The notes beneath the pieces are model-generated. The model saw nothing but the letters and a program-made list of their open reading frames with translations, searched no databases and was not told where the DNA came from. From Pseudideonella sakaiensis (lineage in GTDB: Bacteria > Pseudomonadota > Gammaproteobacteria > Burkholderiales > Burkholderiaceae_C), in NCBI RefSeq assembly GCF_001293525.1, contig NZ_BBYR01000013.1:52381-116380 (forward strand): a stretch of DNA of 64,000 nt, in the 5' to 3' direction. Both the position numbers and the translations under genes were made by a program. Within the stretch, counting starts at the first letter, position 1. Every line of letters begins with the position of its first letter. Shown here piece after piece: positions 1 to 8,397 of the stretch.

Positions 1-1665
1 CTCCGGCGCATCGGCCAGGTCCACGCCGAGCGCATTGGCGCGCCCGCTCGACGGCGCGTCCGGCCGCCAGCCGTAGAGCGCGCGCGGCAGCGGCAGCGCG
101 GGCTCCGCCGCCGGCCGCAGCGGCGAGGGCAGCAGCTCGGGCACGCCGACCGATTCGTCGGCCAGCTGGTGGACGAAGGAGGAGTTGGCGCCGTTCTCGA
201 GCAGGCGGCGCACCAGGTAGGCCAGCAGGTCGCGGTGCTCGCCGACCGGCGCATAGACGCGCACCGGCACCGCCGCATCGCGCATCACCTCGCGGTAGAT
301 GCCCTCGCCCATGCCGTGCAGGCGCTGCATCTCGAACGGGGCGCCGGCGGCGCGCGCCAGCTGCAGCACCGCGGCAATGGTGCCGGCGTTGTGGGTGGCG
401 AACTGCGGCAGCAGGCGCCCGGCCGCGGCATGCGCGACCAGCGCGCGCGCGCAGGCCAGGTAGGACAGGTCGGTGTGCACCTTCTGCGTGAACACGGGGT
501 AGCCGGCCAGGCCCAGCTCCTGCGCCCGCTTGACCTCGCCGTCCCAGTAAGCGCCCTTCACCAGCCGCACCATGAAGCGCAGGCCGTGCCGCTCGGCGAT
601 CCGGGCGACCTCGTCGACCACCGCCAGCGCGCGCGTCTGGTAGGCCTGCACCGCGAGGCCGAAGCCCTGCCAGCCGGGATGGGACGCGGCGATGCGCGCG
701 GCCAGCGCGTCGACGACCTCGAGCGAGAGCTCGAGCCGGTCGCTCTCCTCGGCGTCGATGGTGAGGTTGATGTCGGCCCGCGCGGCCGGCTCGACCAGGG
801 TCCAGACCCGCGGCAGCAGCTCGGCGAGGACGCGCTCGCGCTGCGCCACCTCGTAGCGCGGGAACAGCGCGCTGAGCTTGATCGAGATGCCGTCGCGCAC
901 CGGCGGGCCGCCGTCGCCCGGTTGCGGCCGCGACTCGGCGGCCAGCGCCTGGATGGCGTCGGCATAAGCGGCGAGGTAGCGCCGCGCGTCGTCGTCGGTG
1001 CGCGCGCCTTCGCCGAGCATGTCGTAGCTGGCGCGCAGCGCCGGCTGCGCGCGCCGCGCCGCCGCCGCCTCGGCCCGCGCCTCGGCGATGCGGCGGCCGA
1101 GCACGAACTGGCGGCCGAGCAGCTGGATCGCGCGCACCGTGGCCGCCACCACCGTCTGCGCCCCCAGGCGACGGACCAGGCCGCCCTCGCCCTCGGCGCC
1201 GGGCAGCAGCTTCTTCGACAGCGCGATGGCGCTGGCCGACAGGCTGGCCAGCATCGCGTGCGGGCCGCGGCCGCCGGCTGGCCCGTCGAAGTCGGCGCGG
1301 CCGAGCTGGTCGGCGGTCAGCGCAATCGCCGTCTCGGCGTCCGGCACGCGCAGCAGCGCCTCGGCCAGCCGCATCAGCGCCAGCCCCTCGGCCGAGGAGA
1401 TCGGGTACTCGCGCAGCAGCGACTCGAGCGCCCAGAACGGCGCCGGCGTCGTGCGCACCGCGTCGACCCAGGGCCGCGCGGCCTCGACGACGGCCGGCCA
1501 GTCCAGCGCGCCCTCGAGCGAGCGGCGCAGCGCAGCGACGACCTCGGCCTCGGGACGCACCGGCGGCGGCAGGCGGCGCGCGGGGGTGCCGGGCGGGGCG
1601 ACCGGGGTGGCGTCGGCTGCGGCGGACGCGGCACGGGTCGAAGCGGAGGGGGCGGAAGCAGGCAT
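1..1665 (-). CDS. putA: Bifunctional proline dehydrogenase / L-glutamate-gamma-semialdehyde dehydrogenase PutA (N-terminal part, runs off the window)
   Basis: PutA oxidises proline to glutamate in two steps, the first with FAD in a membrane-associated barrel. Only the first 555 codons are present; the aldehyde dehydrogenase half lies beyond the left edge. The minus strand from ATG 1665 (GAGGTG ribosome site just upstream) gives a Pro/Ala-rich start, then the proline dehydrogenase domain: GISIKLSALFPRYE near residue 259, RLVKGAYWDGE near 366 and the carboxylate-binding helix with an Arg pair (YLVRRLLENGANSS) near 480. There is no ribbon-helix-helix DNA-binding segment at the N terminus, unlike enterobacterial PutA, so this protein probably does not repress its own gene. 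The divergent Lrp-family gene at 1812 is the likely regulator. Family assignment is firm; full length cannot be judged. Confidence 0.95.
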   Translation of the reverse strand, partial: MPASAPSASTRAASAAADATPVAPPGTPARRLPPPVRPEAEVVAALRRSLEGALDWPAVVEAARPWVDAVRTTPAPFWALESLLREYPISSAEGLALMRLAEALLRVPDAETAIALTADQLGRADFDGPAGGRGPHAMLASLSASAIALSKKLLPGAEGEGGLVRRLGAQTVVAATVRAIQLLGRQFVLGRRIAEARAEAAAARRAQPALRASYDMLGEGARTDDDARRYLAAYADAIQALAAESRPQPGDGGPPVRDGISIKLSALFPRYEVAQRERVLAELLPRVWTLVEPAARADINLTIDAEESDRLELSLEVVDALAARIAASHPGWQGFGLAVQAYQTRALAVVDEVARIAERHGLRFMVRLVKGAYWDGEVKRAQELGLAGYPVFTQKVHTDLSYLACARALVAHAAAGRLLPQFATHNAGTIAAVLQLARAAGAPFEMQRLHGMGEGIYREVMRDAAVPVRVYAPVGEHRDLLAYLVRRLLENGANSSFVHQLADESVGVPELLPSPLRPAAEPALPLPRALYGWRPDAPSSGRANALGVDLADAPE

Positions 1666-1799
1666 GGAGCACCTCGTCGAGCGGGCCGGCGACGGAACGA
1701 AGCGCCGGCGGGGCGCGGCTGCCGATGGGCCGCCGCATGCTCGACAGCGTAGAGCGCCTGCTGCCGAATCTTTCACCATTCGACGGGACTTCGACCGCA

Positions 1800-1811
1800 T
1801 AAGATCCAGCC
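1800..1811 (+). promoter_or_regulatory. -10-like hexamer abutting the Lrp-family gene (leaderless start)
   Basis: TAAGAT (1800-1805) is followed by six bases and then the ATG at 1812. A -10 box in this place puts transcription start at the A of the start codon. No Shine-Dalgarno sequence is visible. The same layout recurs at several genes in the window. No convincing -35 is seen. Confidence 0.4.
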
Positions 1812-2291
1812 ATGACCCGCAGCGATCTCCCCGACGGCCTCGACGCGATCGACGTCCGCATCCTGCGCCTGCTGCAGCAGGACGGCCGGCTGTCGAACCT
1901 GAGGCTGGCCGAGGCGGTGCACCTCTCGCCGACCGCGGTGCTGGAGCGGGTGCGCCGGCTCACGCGCGAGCGCGTCATCCTGGGCTACGAGGCGCGGCTG
2001 AACCCGCACAAGCTCGGCGCGGGCATGCTCGTCTTCGTCGAGATCCTGCTCGACCGCACGGTGCCGGACGTGATGGACAACTTCCGCGCCGCGGTGCAGG
2101 CGCGGCCCGAGATCCTCGAATGCCACCTGGTGGCCGGCGGCTTCGACTACCTGCTGAAGCTGCGCGTGGCCGACATGGCGGCCTACCGGGGCCTGCTCGG
2201 CAGCGCGATCTGGAACCTGCCCGGCGTGCGCGAGACACGCACCTATGCGGTGATGGAGGAGGTGAAGAGCACGACGGCGCTGGCGGTGTGA
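1812..2291 (+). CDS. Lrp/AsnC-family transcriptional regulator, probable activator of putA
   Basis: A 159-residue protein of normal Lrp size. Residues about 10-60 form the AsnC-type helix-turn-helix (DVRILRLLQQDGRLSNLRLA ... SPTAVLERVRRL), and residues about 70-150 form the RAM ligand-binding domain (ILECHLVAGGFDYLLKLRVAD). It is divergent from putA with 146 bp between the starts. Lrp-type regulators next to putA commonly activate it in response to proline; that role is inferred here from position and from the lack of a DNA-binding domain in this PutA. A -10-like hexamer lies six bases before the start codon, so the mRNA may be leaderless. Confidence 0.9.
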   Translation: MTRSDLPDGLDAIDVRILRLLQQDGRLSNLRLAEAVHLSPTAVLERVRRLTRERVILGYEARLNPHKLGAGMLVFVEILLDRTVPDVMDNFRAAVQARPEILECHLVAGGFDYLLKLRVADMAAYRGLLGSAIWNLPGVRETRTYAVMEEVKSTTALAV

Positions 2292-2340
2292 GGGGCCGCC
2301 GGCCCGCGCGCTGGCCGGCCGGGCCGCCGCGGTCCGGGAG

Positions 2341-3069
2341 TCAGCCGACCGCGCCGCCGCCGGCGCCCGCGCCAGCCGCGGACCGCGCGCCGAACACCGC
2401 GGTGCCGATGCGCACGATCGTCGCGCCCTCGGCGACGGCCGCCTCCAGGTCGTCGCTCATGCCCATCGACAAGGTGTCGAGCGGCCCGCCCGGCAGCGGC
2501 GGCAGCGCCGCGAGCAGCTCGCGCAGGCGGCGGTGCGGCCGGCGCTGGGCCGCCGGGTCCCGGCTCGGCTCGGGGATCGCCATCAGGCCGCGCAGCCGCA
2601 GCCGCGGCAGCGTGGCCACCGCGGCCGCGAGCGCCGGCAGCGCCTCGGGCGCGACGCCGCTCTTGCTCGCCTCGCCGCTGACGTTGACCTGCAGGCAGAC
2701 CTGCAGCGGCGGCAGGCCCGGCGGCCGCTGGGCCGACAGGCGCTCGGCGATCTTCAGCCGGTCGATGCCGTGCACCCAGTCGAAGTGCTCGGCGACCGCG
2801 CGCGTCTTGTTGCTCTGCAGCGGGCCGATCAGGTGCCATTCGATGCGCGCGCGCAGTTCGGCCAGCGCGGCGATCTTGTCCAGGCCCTCCTGCACGTAGT
2901 TCTCGCCGAAACGGTGCTCGCCCGCGTCGACCGCGGCGCGCACCTGCTCCGCGGCCTGGGTCTTGCTGACGCACAGCAGCGTCACCGCCGACGGGTCGCG
3001 GCCGGCCGCCGCGCACGCCTGCGCGATGCGCCGGCGCACGAGTTGTACGTTGTTCTGGATCGTCGCCAT
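2341..3069 (-). CDS. yggS: YggS/PLPBP family pyridoxal-phosphate homeostasis protein
   Basis: A 242-residue single-domain PLP-binding barrel protein that buffers vitamin B6 and influences amino-acid metabolism; it has no known catalytic reaction. Family motifs are LLCVSKTQAAEQVRAA (PLP lysine near residue 32), HRFGENYVQEGLDK, EWHLIGPLQSNKTR, VCLQVNVSGEASKSG and LSMGMSDDLEAAVAEGAT near the C terminus. The ATG at 3069 was chosen because the preceding in-frame 70 codons encode unrelated sequence antisense to the pilT region. It is divergent from pilT with 61 bp between them, a neighbourhood common in proteobacteria, where yggS lies next to pilT. Confidence 0.95.
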   Translation of the reverse strand: MATIQNNVQLVRRRIAQACAAAGRDPSAVTLLCVSKTQAAEQVRAAVDAGEHRFGENYVQEGLDKIAALAELRARIEWHLIGPLQSNKTRAVAEHFDWVHGIDRLKIAERLSAQRPPGLPPLQVCLQVNVSGEASKSGVAPEALPALAAAVATLPRLRLRGLMAIPEPSRDPAAQRRPHRRLRELLAALPPLPGGPLDTLSMGMSDDLEAAVAEGATIVRIGTAVFGARSAAGAGAGGGAVG

Positions 3070-3072
3070 AAT
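3043..3072 (+). promoter_or_regulatory. Candidate sigma-70 promoter for pilT-pilU
   Basis: TTGTAC (3043-3048), an 18-base spacer and CATAAT (3067-3072) match the -35/-10 pattern. They lie inside the 5' end of the divergent yggS gene. Transcription would begin near 3079, leaving a leader of about 50 bases before pilT. Confidence 0.45.
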
Positions 3073-3130
3073 GCACCGAGCGTACCCCGCCGGGCATGCC
3101 GTCGTGCCCGGCCACCCCTCCTCCCCGCCC

Positions 3131-4174
3131 ATGGACATCACCCAACTGCTGGCGTTCTCGGTCAAGAACAAGGCGTCCGACCTGCACCTGTCGGCCGGCC
3201 TGCCGCCGATGATCCGGGTCCATGGCGACGTGCGGCGCATCAATGTCGACCCGTTGGAGCACAAGGACGTGCACAACATGGTCTACGACATCATGAACGA
3301 CTCGCACCGCAAGGCCTACGAGGAGACGCTGGAATGCGACTTCTCGTTCGAGATCCAGGGCCTCGCGCGCTTCCGCGTCAATGCCTTCAACCAGAACCGC
3401 GGTGCCGGCGCGGTGTTCCGGACCATCCCGAGCAAGATCCTGACGCTCGAGCAGCTGAACGCGCCCAAGGTCTTCGCCGACCTGGCGCTGAAGCCGCGCG
3501 GCCTGGTGCTGGTCACCGGGCCGACCGGCTCGGGCAAGTCGACCACGCTGGCGGCGATGGTCAACCACCTGAACGAATCCGAGTACGGCCACATCCTCAC
3601 GGTGGAGGATCCGATCGAGTTCGTGCACGAGAGCAAGAAGTGCCTCGTCAACCAGCGCGAGGTCGGCCCGCACACGCTGAGCTTCAACAACGCGCTGCGC
3701 TCCGCGCTGCGCGAGGACCCGGACGCGATCCTGGTCGGCGAGCTGCGCGACCTGGAGACCATCCGCCTCGCGCTGACCGCCGCCGAGACCGGCCACCTGG
3801 TGTTCGGCACGCTGCACACCAGCTCGGCCGCGAAGACCATCGACCGCATCGTCGACGTCTTCCCCGCCGCCGAGAAGGAGATGGTGCGCGCGATGCTGTC
3901 GGAATCGCTGGTGGCGGTGATCTCGCAGACGCTGTGCAAGCTGCGCGACGGCAGCGGCCGCGTCGCCGCGCACGAGATCATGCTGGGCACGCCGGCCATC
4001 CGCAACCTGATCCGCGAGGCCAAGATCGCGCAGATGTACTCGGCGATCCAGACCGGCAACAGCATGGGCATGCAGACGCTGGACCAGAACCTCGCCGAGC
4101 TGGTGCGGCGCAACACCATCTCCACCGTCGAGGCGCGCAGCAAGGCGAAGATCCCGGAGAACTTCCCCGGCTGA
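3131..4174 (+). CDS. pilT: Type IV pilus retraction ATPase PilT
   Basis: A 347-residue hexameric cytoplasmic ATPase that depolymerises type IV pili and powers twitching motility. It has the N-terminal PAS-like domain (MDITQLLAFSVKNKASDLHL), then the RecA-like core with Walker A GPTGSGKST near residue 133, Asp box (LTVEDPIEFVH), Walker B (AILVGELRDLETI) and the His box (AAETGHLVFGTLHTSSA). The C-terminal segment ISQTLCKLRDGSGRVAAHEI is typical of PilT, as is the AIRNLIRE motif needed for retraction. The start at 3131 is chosen because PilT conventionally begins with this M-D-I/L-x-x-LL sequence; the ORF is open further upstream. It is followed 70 bp later by pilU. Confidence 0.97.
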   Translation: MDITQLLAFSVKNKASDLHLSAGLPPMIRVHGDVRRINVDPLEHKDVHNMVYDIMNDSHRKAYEETLECDFSFEIQGLARFRVNAFNQNRGAGAVFRTIPSKILTLEQLNAPKVFADLALKPRGLVLVTGPTGSGKSTTLAAMVNHLNESEYGHILTVEDPIEFVHESKKCLVNQREVGPHTLSFNNALRSALREDPDAILVGELRDLETIRLALTAAETGHLVFGTLHTSSAAKTIDRIVDVFPAAEKEMVRAMLSESLVAVISQTLCKLRDGSGRVAAHEIMLGTPAIRNLIREAKIAQMYSAIQTGNSMGMQTLDQNLAELVRRNTISTVEARSKAKIPENFPG

Positions 4175-4244
4175 CCCGCGGCGCGCGCCCCCCGGGCGGC
4201 CCGGCGTCGACCGTGCCGCCCGCCGCCTGACCTGAAGGACCACC

Positions 4245-5381
4245 ATGGAACGCGACCAGGCCTCGAAATTCGTCAACGACCTGCTGCGGCTGATGATCAG
4301 CCGCAATGGCTCGGACCTGTTCCTGACCGCGGACTTCCCGCCGGCGATCAAGGTCGACGGCAAGGTGACCAAGGTCTCGCCGCAGCCGCTGACCGGCCAG
4401 CACACGCTGGCGCTGGCGCGCGCGGTGATGAACGACAAGCAGGCGGCCGAGTTCGAGCGCACCAAGGAGTGCAACTTCGCGATCTCGCCGCAGGGCGTCG
4501 GGCGCTTCCGCGTCAATGCCTTCGTGCAGCAGGGCCACGTCGGCCTGGTGATGCGGACCATCCCGCAGGTGCTGCCGACGATCGACGGGCTGCGGCTGCC
4601 GGAGGTGCTGAAGGAAGTCGCGATGACCAAGCGCGGCCTGGTGGTCTTCGTCGGCGCCACCGGCTCCGGCAAGAGCACCTCGCTGGCGGCGATGATCAAC
4701 CACCGCAACGAGCACTCGCACGGCCACATCATCACGCTCGAGGACCCGGTGGAGTTCGTGCACCCGCACAAGAACTGCATCATCACCCAGCGCGAGATCG
4801 GCCTGGACACCGAGGACTGGGGCCCGGCGCTGAAGAACTCGCTGCGCCAGGCGCCGGACGTGATCCTGATGGGCGAGATCCGCGACCGCGAATCGATGGA
4901 CCATGCCGTCGCCTTCGCCGAGACCGGCCACCTGTGCATGGCCACGCTGCACGCCAACAGCGCGAACCAGGCGCTCGACCGGATCATCAACTTCTTCCCC
5001 GAGGAGCGGCGCACCCAGCTGCTGATGGACCTGTCGCTGAACCTGCGCGGGCTGATCTCGCAGCGGCTGGTGCAGCACCAGGACGGCAAGGGGCGGGTGG
5101 CCGCGGTCGAGGTGATGCTGAACTCGCCGCTGATCTCGGACCTGATCTTCAAGGGCGAGGTCACCGAGATCAAGGAGATCATGCGGCGCTCGCGCGAGCT
5201 CGGCATGCAGACCTTCGACCAGAGCCTGTTCGACCTCTACGAGGCGAACATGATCACGATGGAGGACGCGCTGCGCAACGCGGACTCGATCAACGACCTG
5301 CGGCTGAACATCAAGCTGAACAGCCAGCGGGCGCGCAACAAGGACCTGTCCTCGGGGACCGAGCACCTCGCGATTGTTTGA
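4245..5381 (+). CDS. pilU: PilT-dependent retraction ATPase PilU
   Basis: A 378-residue PilT paralogue that assists force generation in pilus retraction. The sequence shows the same order as PilT: MISRNGSDLFLTADFPPAIK, Walker A GATGSGKST near residue 138, EDPVEFVHPHKNCIITQREIG, Walker B DVILMGEIRDRESM and GHLCMATLHANSANQA. It ends in a longer tail (RNADSINDLRLNIKLNSQ) that separates PilU from PilT. A good ribosome site (AAGGA) lies eight bases before the ATG. It is probably co-transcribed with pilT. Downstream the transcript meets a cluster of strong hairpins at 5391-5453. Confidence 0.97.
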   Translation: MERDQASKFVNDLLRLMISRNGSDLFLTADFPPAIKVDGKVTKVSPQPLTGQHTLALARAVMNDKQAAEFERTKECNFAISPQGVGRFRVNAFVQQGHVGLVMRTIPQVLPTIDGLRLPEVLKEVAMTKRGLVVFVGATGSGKSTSLAAMINHRNEHSHGHIITLEDPVEFVHPHKNCIITQREIGLDTEDWGPALKNSLRQAPDVILMGEIRDRESMDHAVAFAETGHLCMATLHANSANQALDRIINFFPEERRTQLLMDLSLNLRGLISQRLVQHQDGKGRVAAVEVMLNSPLISDLIFKGEVTEIKEIMRRSRELGMQTFDQSLFDLYEANMITMEDALRNADSINDLRLNIKLNSQRARNKDLSSGTEHLAIV

Positions 5382-5390
5382 CCCCCCCCC

Positions 5391-5453
5391 GGAGCGGCTG
5401 ACGCCGCTCCCCCCCAGGGGGGCGCCGCCAGTGGGCGGGCGGAGCCCGCCCAC
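5391..5453. repeat. Cluster of three GC-rich palindromes after pilU (REP-like / terminator-like)
   Basis: Ten bases after the pilU stop come three inverted repeats: an 8-bp stem with a TGAC loop (5391-5410), a CCCCCC/GGGGGG stem around 5409-5422, and a perfect 10-bp stem with a GGA loop (5431-5453). There is no T-run, so intrinsic termination is uncertain. A related element with the same CCCCCC-N-GGGGGG core occurs at 48427-48454, which suggests a dispersed repeat. Confidence 0.7.
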
Positions 5454-5471
5454 GGCGTCCGCTTGAGGGAA

Positions 5472-5620
5472 GGCTTCGCTTCGCTCGCCTTTCTCGCTTC
5501 GGGTAGAGGCTTCGCTTCGCTCGCCTTTCTCGCTTCGGGCGGAGGCTTCGCTTCGCTTGCCCTTTTGCTTTGGGGAGGGCTTCGCTTCGCTTGCCTTCTC
5601 GCTTCGGGGTAGGCTTCGTG
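5472..5620. repeat. Tandem repeat, four units of 34-36 bp plus a partial fifth
   Basis: Units start at 5472, 5508, 5544 and 5578, each beginning GGCTTCGCTTCGCT; a partial copy starts at 5612. Units 1 and 2 (36 bp each) differ at only two positions; units 3 and 4 are 34 bp. Each unit is itself built of short CTTCGCTT steps. The 297-bp gap between pilU and the next gene otherwise holds only the palindromes before it. A minus-strand reading gives a 12-residue K/E/A/S repeat, but nothing supports a real protein. Confidence 0.85.
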
Positions 5621-5678
5621 CTGGTTCGGTGCCGGGGTCCGGGGCCGGGTGGATGGACGACGATCGAGGAGGCGGGGC

Positions 5679-6569
5679 TTGAGCAAGACCTACGAGGCGG
5701 TGCCGGCGCAGACGGTGGCTTTTCTGGGGCTGGGGGTGATGGGCTATCCGATGGCCGGGCACCTGGCGCGGGCGGGGCACCGGGTGACGGTCTACAACCG
5801 GACCGCGGCGAAGGCGGCGCAGTGGGCGGCGGAGTACGGGGGCGGTGCGGCGGCGACGCCGCGCGAGGCGGTGGCGGGCGCGAGCCTGGTGTTCTGCTGC
5901 GTCGGCAACGACGACGACCTCCGCTCGGTGGTGCTGGGCGACGACGGGGCCTTCGCGGGCATGGCGGCCGATGCGGTGTTCGTCGACCACACCACGGCCT
6001 CGGCCGCGGTGGCGCGCGAGCTGGCGGCGGTGGCGCGCACGCGCGGGCTGCACTTCGTCGACGCGCCGGTCTCGGGCGGCAACCTGGGCGCGATCAACGG
6101 CGTGCTGACGGTGATGTGCGGCGGCGACGAGGCCGCCTTCGCGCGCGCGCAGCCGGTGGCGATGGCCTTCTCGAAGGCGGTCACGCGGCTGGGCGACTCG
6201 GGCGCGGGCCAGCTCGCGAAGATGGTCAACCAGATCGCGATCGCCGGGCTGGTGCAGGGCCTGGCCGAGGCCATCGCCTTCGGCGAGAAGGCCGGGCTGG
6301 ACATGAAGGCGGTGCTCGGCGTGATCGGCAAGGGCGCCGCGCAGAGCTGGCAGATGGACAACCGCGGCCCGACCATGGTCGAGGACCGCTTCGACTTCGG
6401 CTTCGCGGTCGACTGGATGCGCAAGGACCTGGGCCTGGTGCTCGACGAGGCCCGGCGCAACGGCGCCCGGCTGCCGGTCACGGCGCTGGTCGACCAGTTC
6501 TACGCGGCGCTGCAGGCCGAGGGCGGCGGGCGCTGGGACACCTCGAGCCTGATCCGGCGGGTGCGCTGA
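5679..6569 (+). CDS. NAD(P)-dependent beta-hydroxyacid dehydrogenase (3-hydroxyisobutyrate dehydrogenase family)
   Basis: A 296-residue cytoplasmic oxidoreductase. The N-terminal Rossmann fold carries GLGVMGYPMAGHLARAGH, then the substrate-binding loop DAPVSGGNLGAINGVL near residue 128 and the catalytic Lys in GAGQLAKMVNQIAIA near residue 173. These motifs define the 3-hydroxyisobutyrate / tartronate-semialdehyde / glyoxylate reductase superfamily; the exact substrate cannot be read from sequence. The TTG at 5679 is preferred because an AGGAGG ribosome site lies six bases upstream of it; a GTG at 5649 would place that site inside the gene. It stands alone between the tandem repeats and the convergent dolP gene. 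Confidence 0.88.
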   Translation: MSKTYEAVPAQTVAFLGLGVMGYPMAGHLARAGHRVTVYNRTAAKAAQWAAEYGGGAAATPREAVAGASLVFCCVGNDDDLRSVVLGDDGAFAGMAADAVFVDHTTASAAVARELAAVARTRGLHFVDAPVSGGNLGAINGVLTVMCGGDEAAFARAQPVAMAFSKAVTRLGDSGAGQLAKMVNQIAIAGLVQGLAEAIAFGEKAGLDMKAVLGVIGKGAAQSWQMDNRGPTMVEDRFDFGFAVDWMRKDLGLVLDEARRNGARLPVTALVDQFYAALQAEGGGRWDTSSLIRRVR

Positions 6570-6615
6570 GCCGCCGCACCGCTGGCGGCGGCACGGCGCC
6601 GCCGCGGGCGCCGGC

Positions 6616-7308
6616 TCAGCGTGCGGTGCTGGCCGGCGGTGCGGCAGGGATCGCGGCCCGGCGCGCCGGGTCGATCTGCGCCAGCTCGGCCTCGGAGATG
6701 ACCTCGAGCACGCGCACCACCTTCTGCACGCCGCTGACGCTGCGCGCGATGTCGGCCGCGCGGTTGGCCTCGCGCTCGGTCACGCGGCCCATCAGGTAGA
6801 CGGTGCCGCGCTCGGTGACGACCTTGAAGGCGTTCGCCATCAGGTCCTTCGCATCGACCAGCGAGGCCTTGACCTTGCCGGACAGGATGCTGTCGTTGGA
6901 GCGCACCGTCAGCGAGGAATGGCCCATCACGGCCAGCTCGTTGACGACCGAGCGCACGTTCTCGACGCGCGACGCGGCCTCGCCGGCCGTGGCCCGGTCG
7001 GCCTCGGTCAGCGCCTCGCCGGTCAGCAGCACCAGCCGGTTGTAGCTCGTCACGTTGACGTGCACGCGCTCGCCGGTCAGCTCGGCGATGCGGCGCGACG
7101 CCTTCAGCTCGATCGCCTGGTCCTCGATCTGGGCGCCGGAGGTGCGGCGGTCGGTGTACATCAGCGTGCCGCCGACCATCGCGCCGCCGACGATCAGCGG
7201 CGCGCAGGCCGCCAGCACGCCGCCGAGCGTAGCCGCGGCGACGCCGACGGCCAGCACGCGGGCGGCCCGGCGGCCGAGGGGGACGGGAGCGGAAGACCGC
7301 AGGGTCAT
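6616..7308 (-). CDS. dolP: BON-domain outer-membrane lipoprotein, DolP (YraP) type
   Basis: A 230-residue envelope protein. The N terminus is a signal peptide ending in a lipobox (GGVLAACAP, Cys near residue 35), followed by two BON domains (about residues 60-125 and 135-205; [20 protein letters not shown] and [20 protein letters not shown]). In enterobacteria DolP binds anionic lipids at division sites and supports outer-membrane integrity and BamA. The start ATG overlaps the stop of diaA by four bases, and yraN and rsmI follow, matching the conserved rsmI-yraN-diaA-yraP neighbourhood of E. coli (without lpoA). The tail after residue 205 is Ala/Pro-rich. Confidence 0.88.
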   Translation of the reverse strand: MTLRSSAPVPLGRRAARVLAVGVAAATLGGVLAACAPLIVGGAMVGGTLMYTDRRTSGAQIEDQAIELKASRRIAELTGERVHVNVTSYNRLVLLTGEALTEADRATAGEAASRVENVRSVVNELAVMGHSSLTVRSNDSILSGKVKASLVDAKDLMANAFKVVTERGTVYLMGRVTEREANRAADIARSVSGVQKVVRVLEVISEAELAQIDPARRAAIPAAPPASTAR

Positions 7309-7901
7309 GGGAGTTCCTGTTCGCCGAGCAGTTGCAGGTCGACCGCGTCGCACAGGCAGTGCAGCGCGAGCAGGTGGACCTCCTGGATGCGCGCGGTGCG
7401 CTCGTGCGGCACGCAGATGTGCACGTCGGTCTCGGTCAGTCGCTCGTTCATCAGGCCGCCCTTGCGGCCCGTCATCGCGATGACCGTCATGTCCTTCGCG
7501 CGCGCGGCCTCGACGGCCGCCAGCACGTTCGGCGAGTTGCCGCTGGTGCTGATCGCGAGCAGCACGTCGCCCGGCTGGCCGAGCGCCTGCACCTGCTTGC
7601 TGAAGATGCTGTTGAAGTCGTAGTCGTTGCCGACCGCGGTCAGGATGGAGGTGTCCGTGGTCAGCGCGATCGCTGCCAGCCCGGGCCGCTCCCGCTCGAA
7701 GCGGCCGACGAACTCGGCCGCGAAGTGCTGCGCGTCGGCGGCCGAGCCGCCGTTGCCGCAGGCCAGCACCTTGCCGCCGGCCGTCAGGCAGCCGACCAGC
7801 GCGTGCACCGCATCGGCGATCGGCCGGGCCAGCACCTCCGCGGCCTGGTACTTCAGGTCCGCACTGTCGAAGAACTGCTTCTGGATGCGTTGTTCGAGCA
7901 T
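7305..7901 (-). CDS. diaA: SIS-domain phosphosugar-binding protein, DiaA family
   Basis: A 198-residue SIS protein. It carries the signature [24 protein letters not shown] near residue 45, [20 protein letters not shown] and the C-terminal [25 protein letters not shown] helix. DiaA binds DnaA and times replication initiation; the related GmhA is a sedoheptulose-7-phosphate isomerase. The neighbourhood (yraN upstream, dolP downstream) favours DiaA. ATG 7901 has a TATCAT hexamer five bases upstream, suggesting a start very close to the transcription start. It overlaps dolP by four bases, so the two are translationally coupled. Confidence 0.88.
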   Translation of the reverse strand: MLEQRIQKQFFDSADLKYQAAEVLARPIADAVHALVGCLTAGGKVLACGNGGSAADAQHFAAEFVGRFERERPGLAAIALTTDTSILTAVGNDYDFNSIFSKQVQALGQPGDVLLAISTSGNSPNVLAAVEAARAKDMTVIAMTGRKGGLMNERLTETDVHICVPHERTARIQEVHLLALHCLCDAVDLQLLGEQELP

Positions 7902-8016
7902 GGCGGATGATATGACACGCCCCGGGATGGGGCGGTTCCACAGCGCCCAGCGGCACGCGACCGGGGATGACGGCCGCGGCGGCCCGGAACGCGCCGCCGC
8001 GCCGGCCCGCCGCCCC

Positions 8017-8397
8017 TCACTCCCCGGCCTCGAAGGCGCCGCGCAGCCAGCACACCGCGTCGCCGTCGATCGCGACCACGTCGAAGCGGCAGGGCGGCAG
8101 CACGGCGAGCCGGCGCAGGAAACAGCGGGCCGCGAAGACCAGGCGGCGGCGCTTGCCGGCGCCGATGCTGGCGGCGGCGCCGCCATGCTCGCCGCGGCGG
8201 CGCGCCCGCACCTCGACGAAGACGAGGGTGCCGTCGGGCTCGCGCAGCACCAGGTCGATCTCGCCGCCGGGGCGGCGCGGGCCGGCCGCCACCCGATAAT
8301 TGCGCTGCACCAGCATCAGGCCCTGCCGCTGCAGGTGCGCGAGCGCCGCCTGCTCCGCCCGCTGGCCCACCCGAGTGGTCGTTCCCGACGTGTCCAT
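8017..8397 (-). CDS. yraN: YraN family (UPF0102) endonuclease-like protein
   Basis: A 126-residue protein with the restriction-endonuclease-like fold of the UPF0102 family: [56 protein letters not shown], where G-E-I-D and E-V-R (usually E-V-K) are the PD-(D/E)XK motif residues. Family function is not settled; relatives act on DNA or help natural transformation. The start codon overlaps the divergent rsmI start region by 8 bp, so both genes share one compact bidirectional region. The first gene of a probable yraN-diaA-dolP unit, though 115 bp separate yraN from diaA. Confidence 0.92.
   Translation of the reverse strand: MDTSGTTTRVGQRAEQAALAHLQRQGLMLVQRNYRVAAGPRRPGGEIDLVLREPDGTLVFVEVRARRRGEHGGAAASIGAGKRRRLVFAARCFLRRLAVLPPCRFDVVAIDGDAVCWLRGAFEAGE

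Noticed and set aside
169..1752. Long open frame on the plus strand across putA (and many similar long antisense frames, e.g. 2243-5206, 45571-49584, 57184-59934)
   Set aside because: High-G+C third positions leave antisense frames open. Their translations are Arg/Ala/Gly-rich or His/Arg/Gln-rich with no family motifs, while the opposite strand encodes recognisable proteins.
5472..5620. CRISPR array, suggested by a ~36-bp repeat period
   Set aside because: The units are contiguous with no unique spacers, two are 34 bp long, and no cas genes are nearby.
5237..5686. Minus-strand protein with a 12-residue K/E/A/S repeat across the tandem repeat
   Set aside because: The reading arises from the repeat period; it extends into antisense of pilU, has no start signals, and matches no known fold.
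6570..6589. Bidirectional terminator between the dehydrogenase and dolP
   Set aside because: A GCCGCC/GGCGGC stem exists but is only 6 bp with an eight-base loop and no T-run; such stems occur by chance at this G+C.
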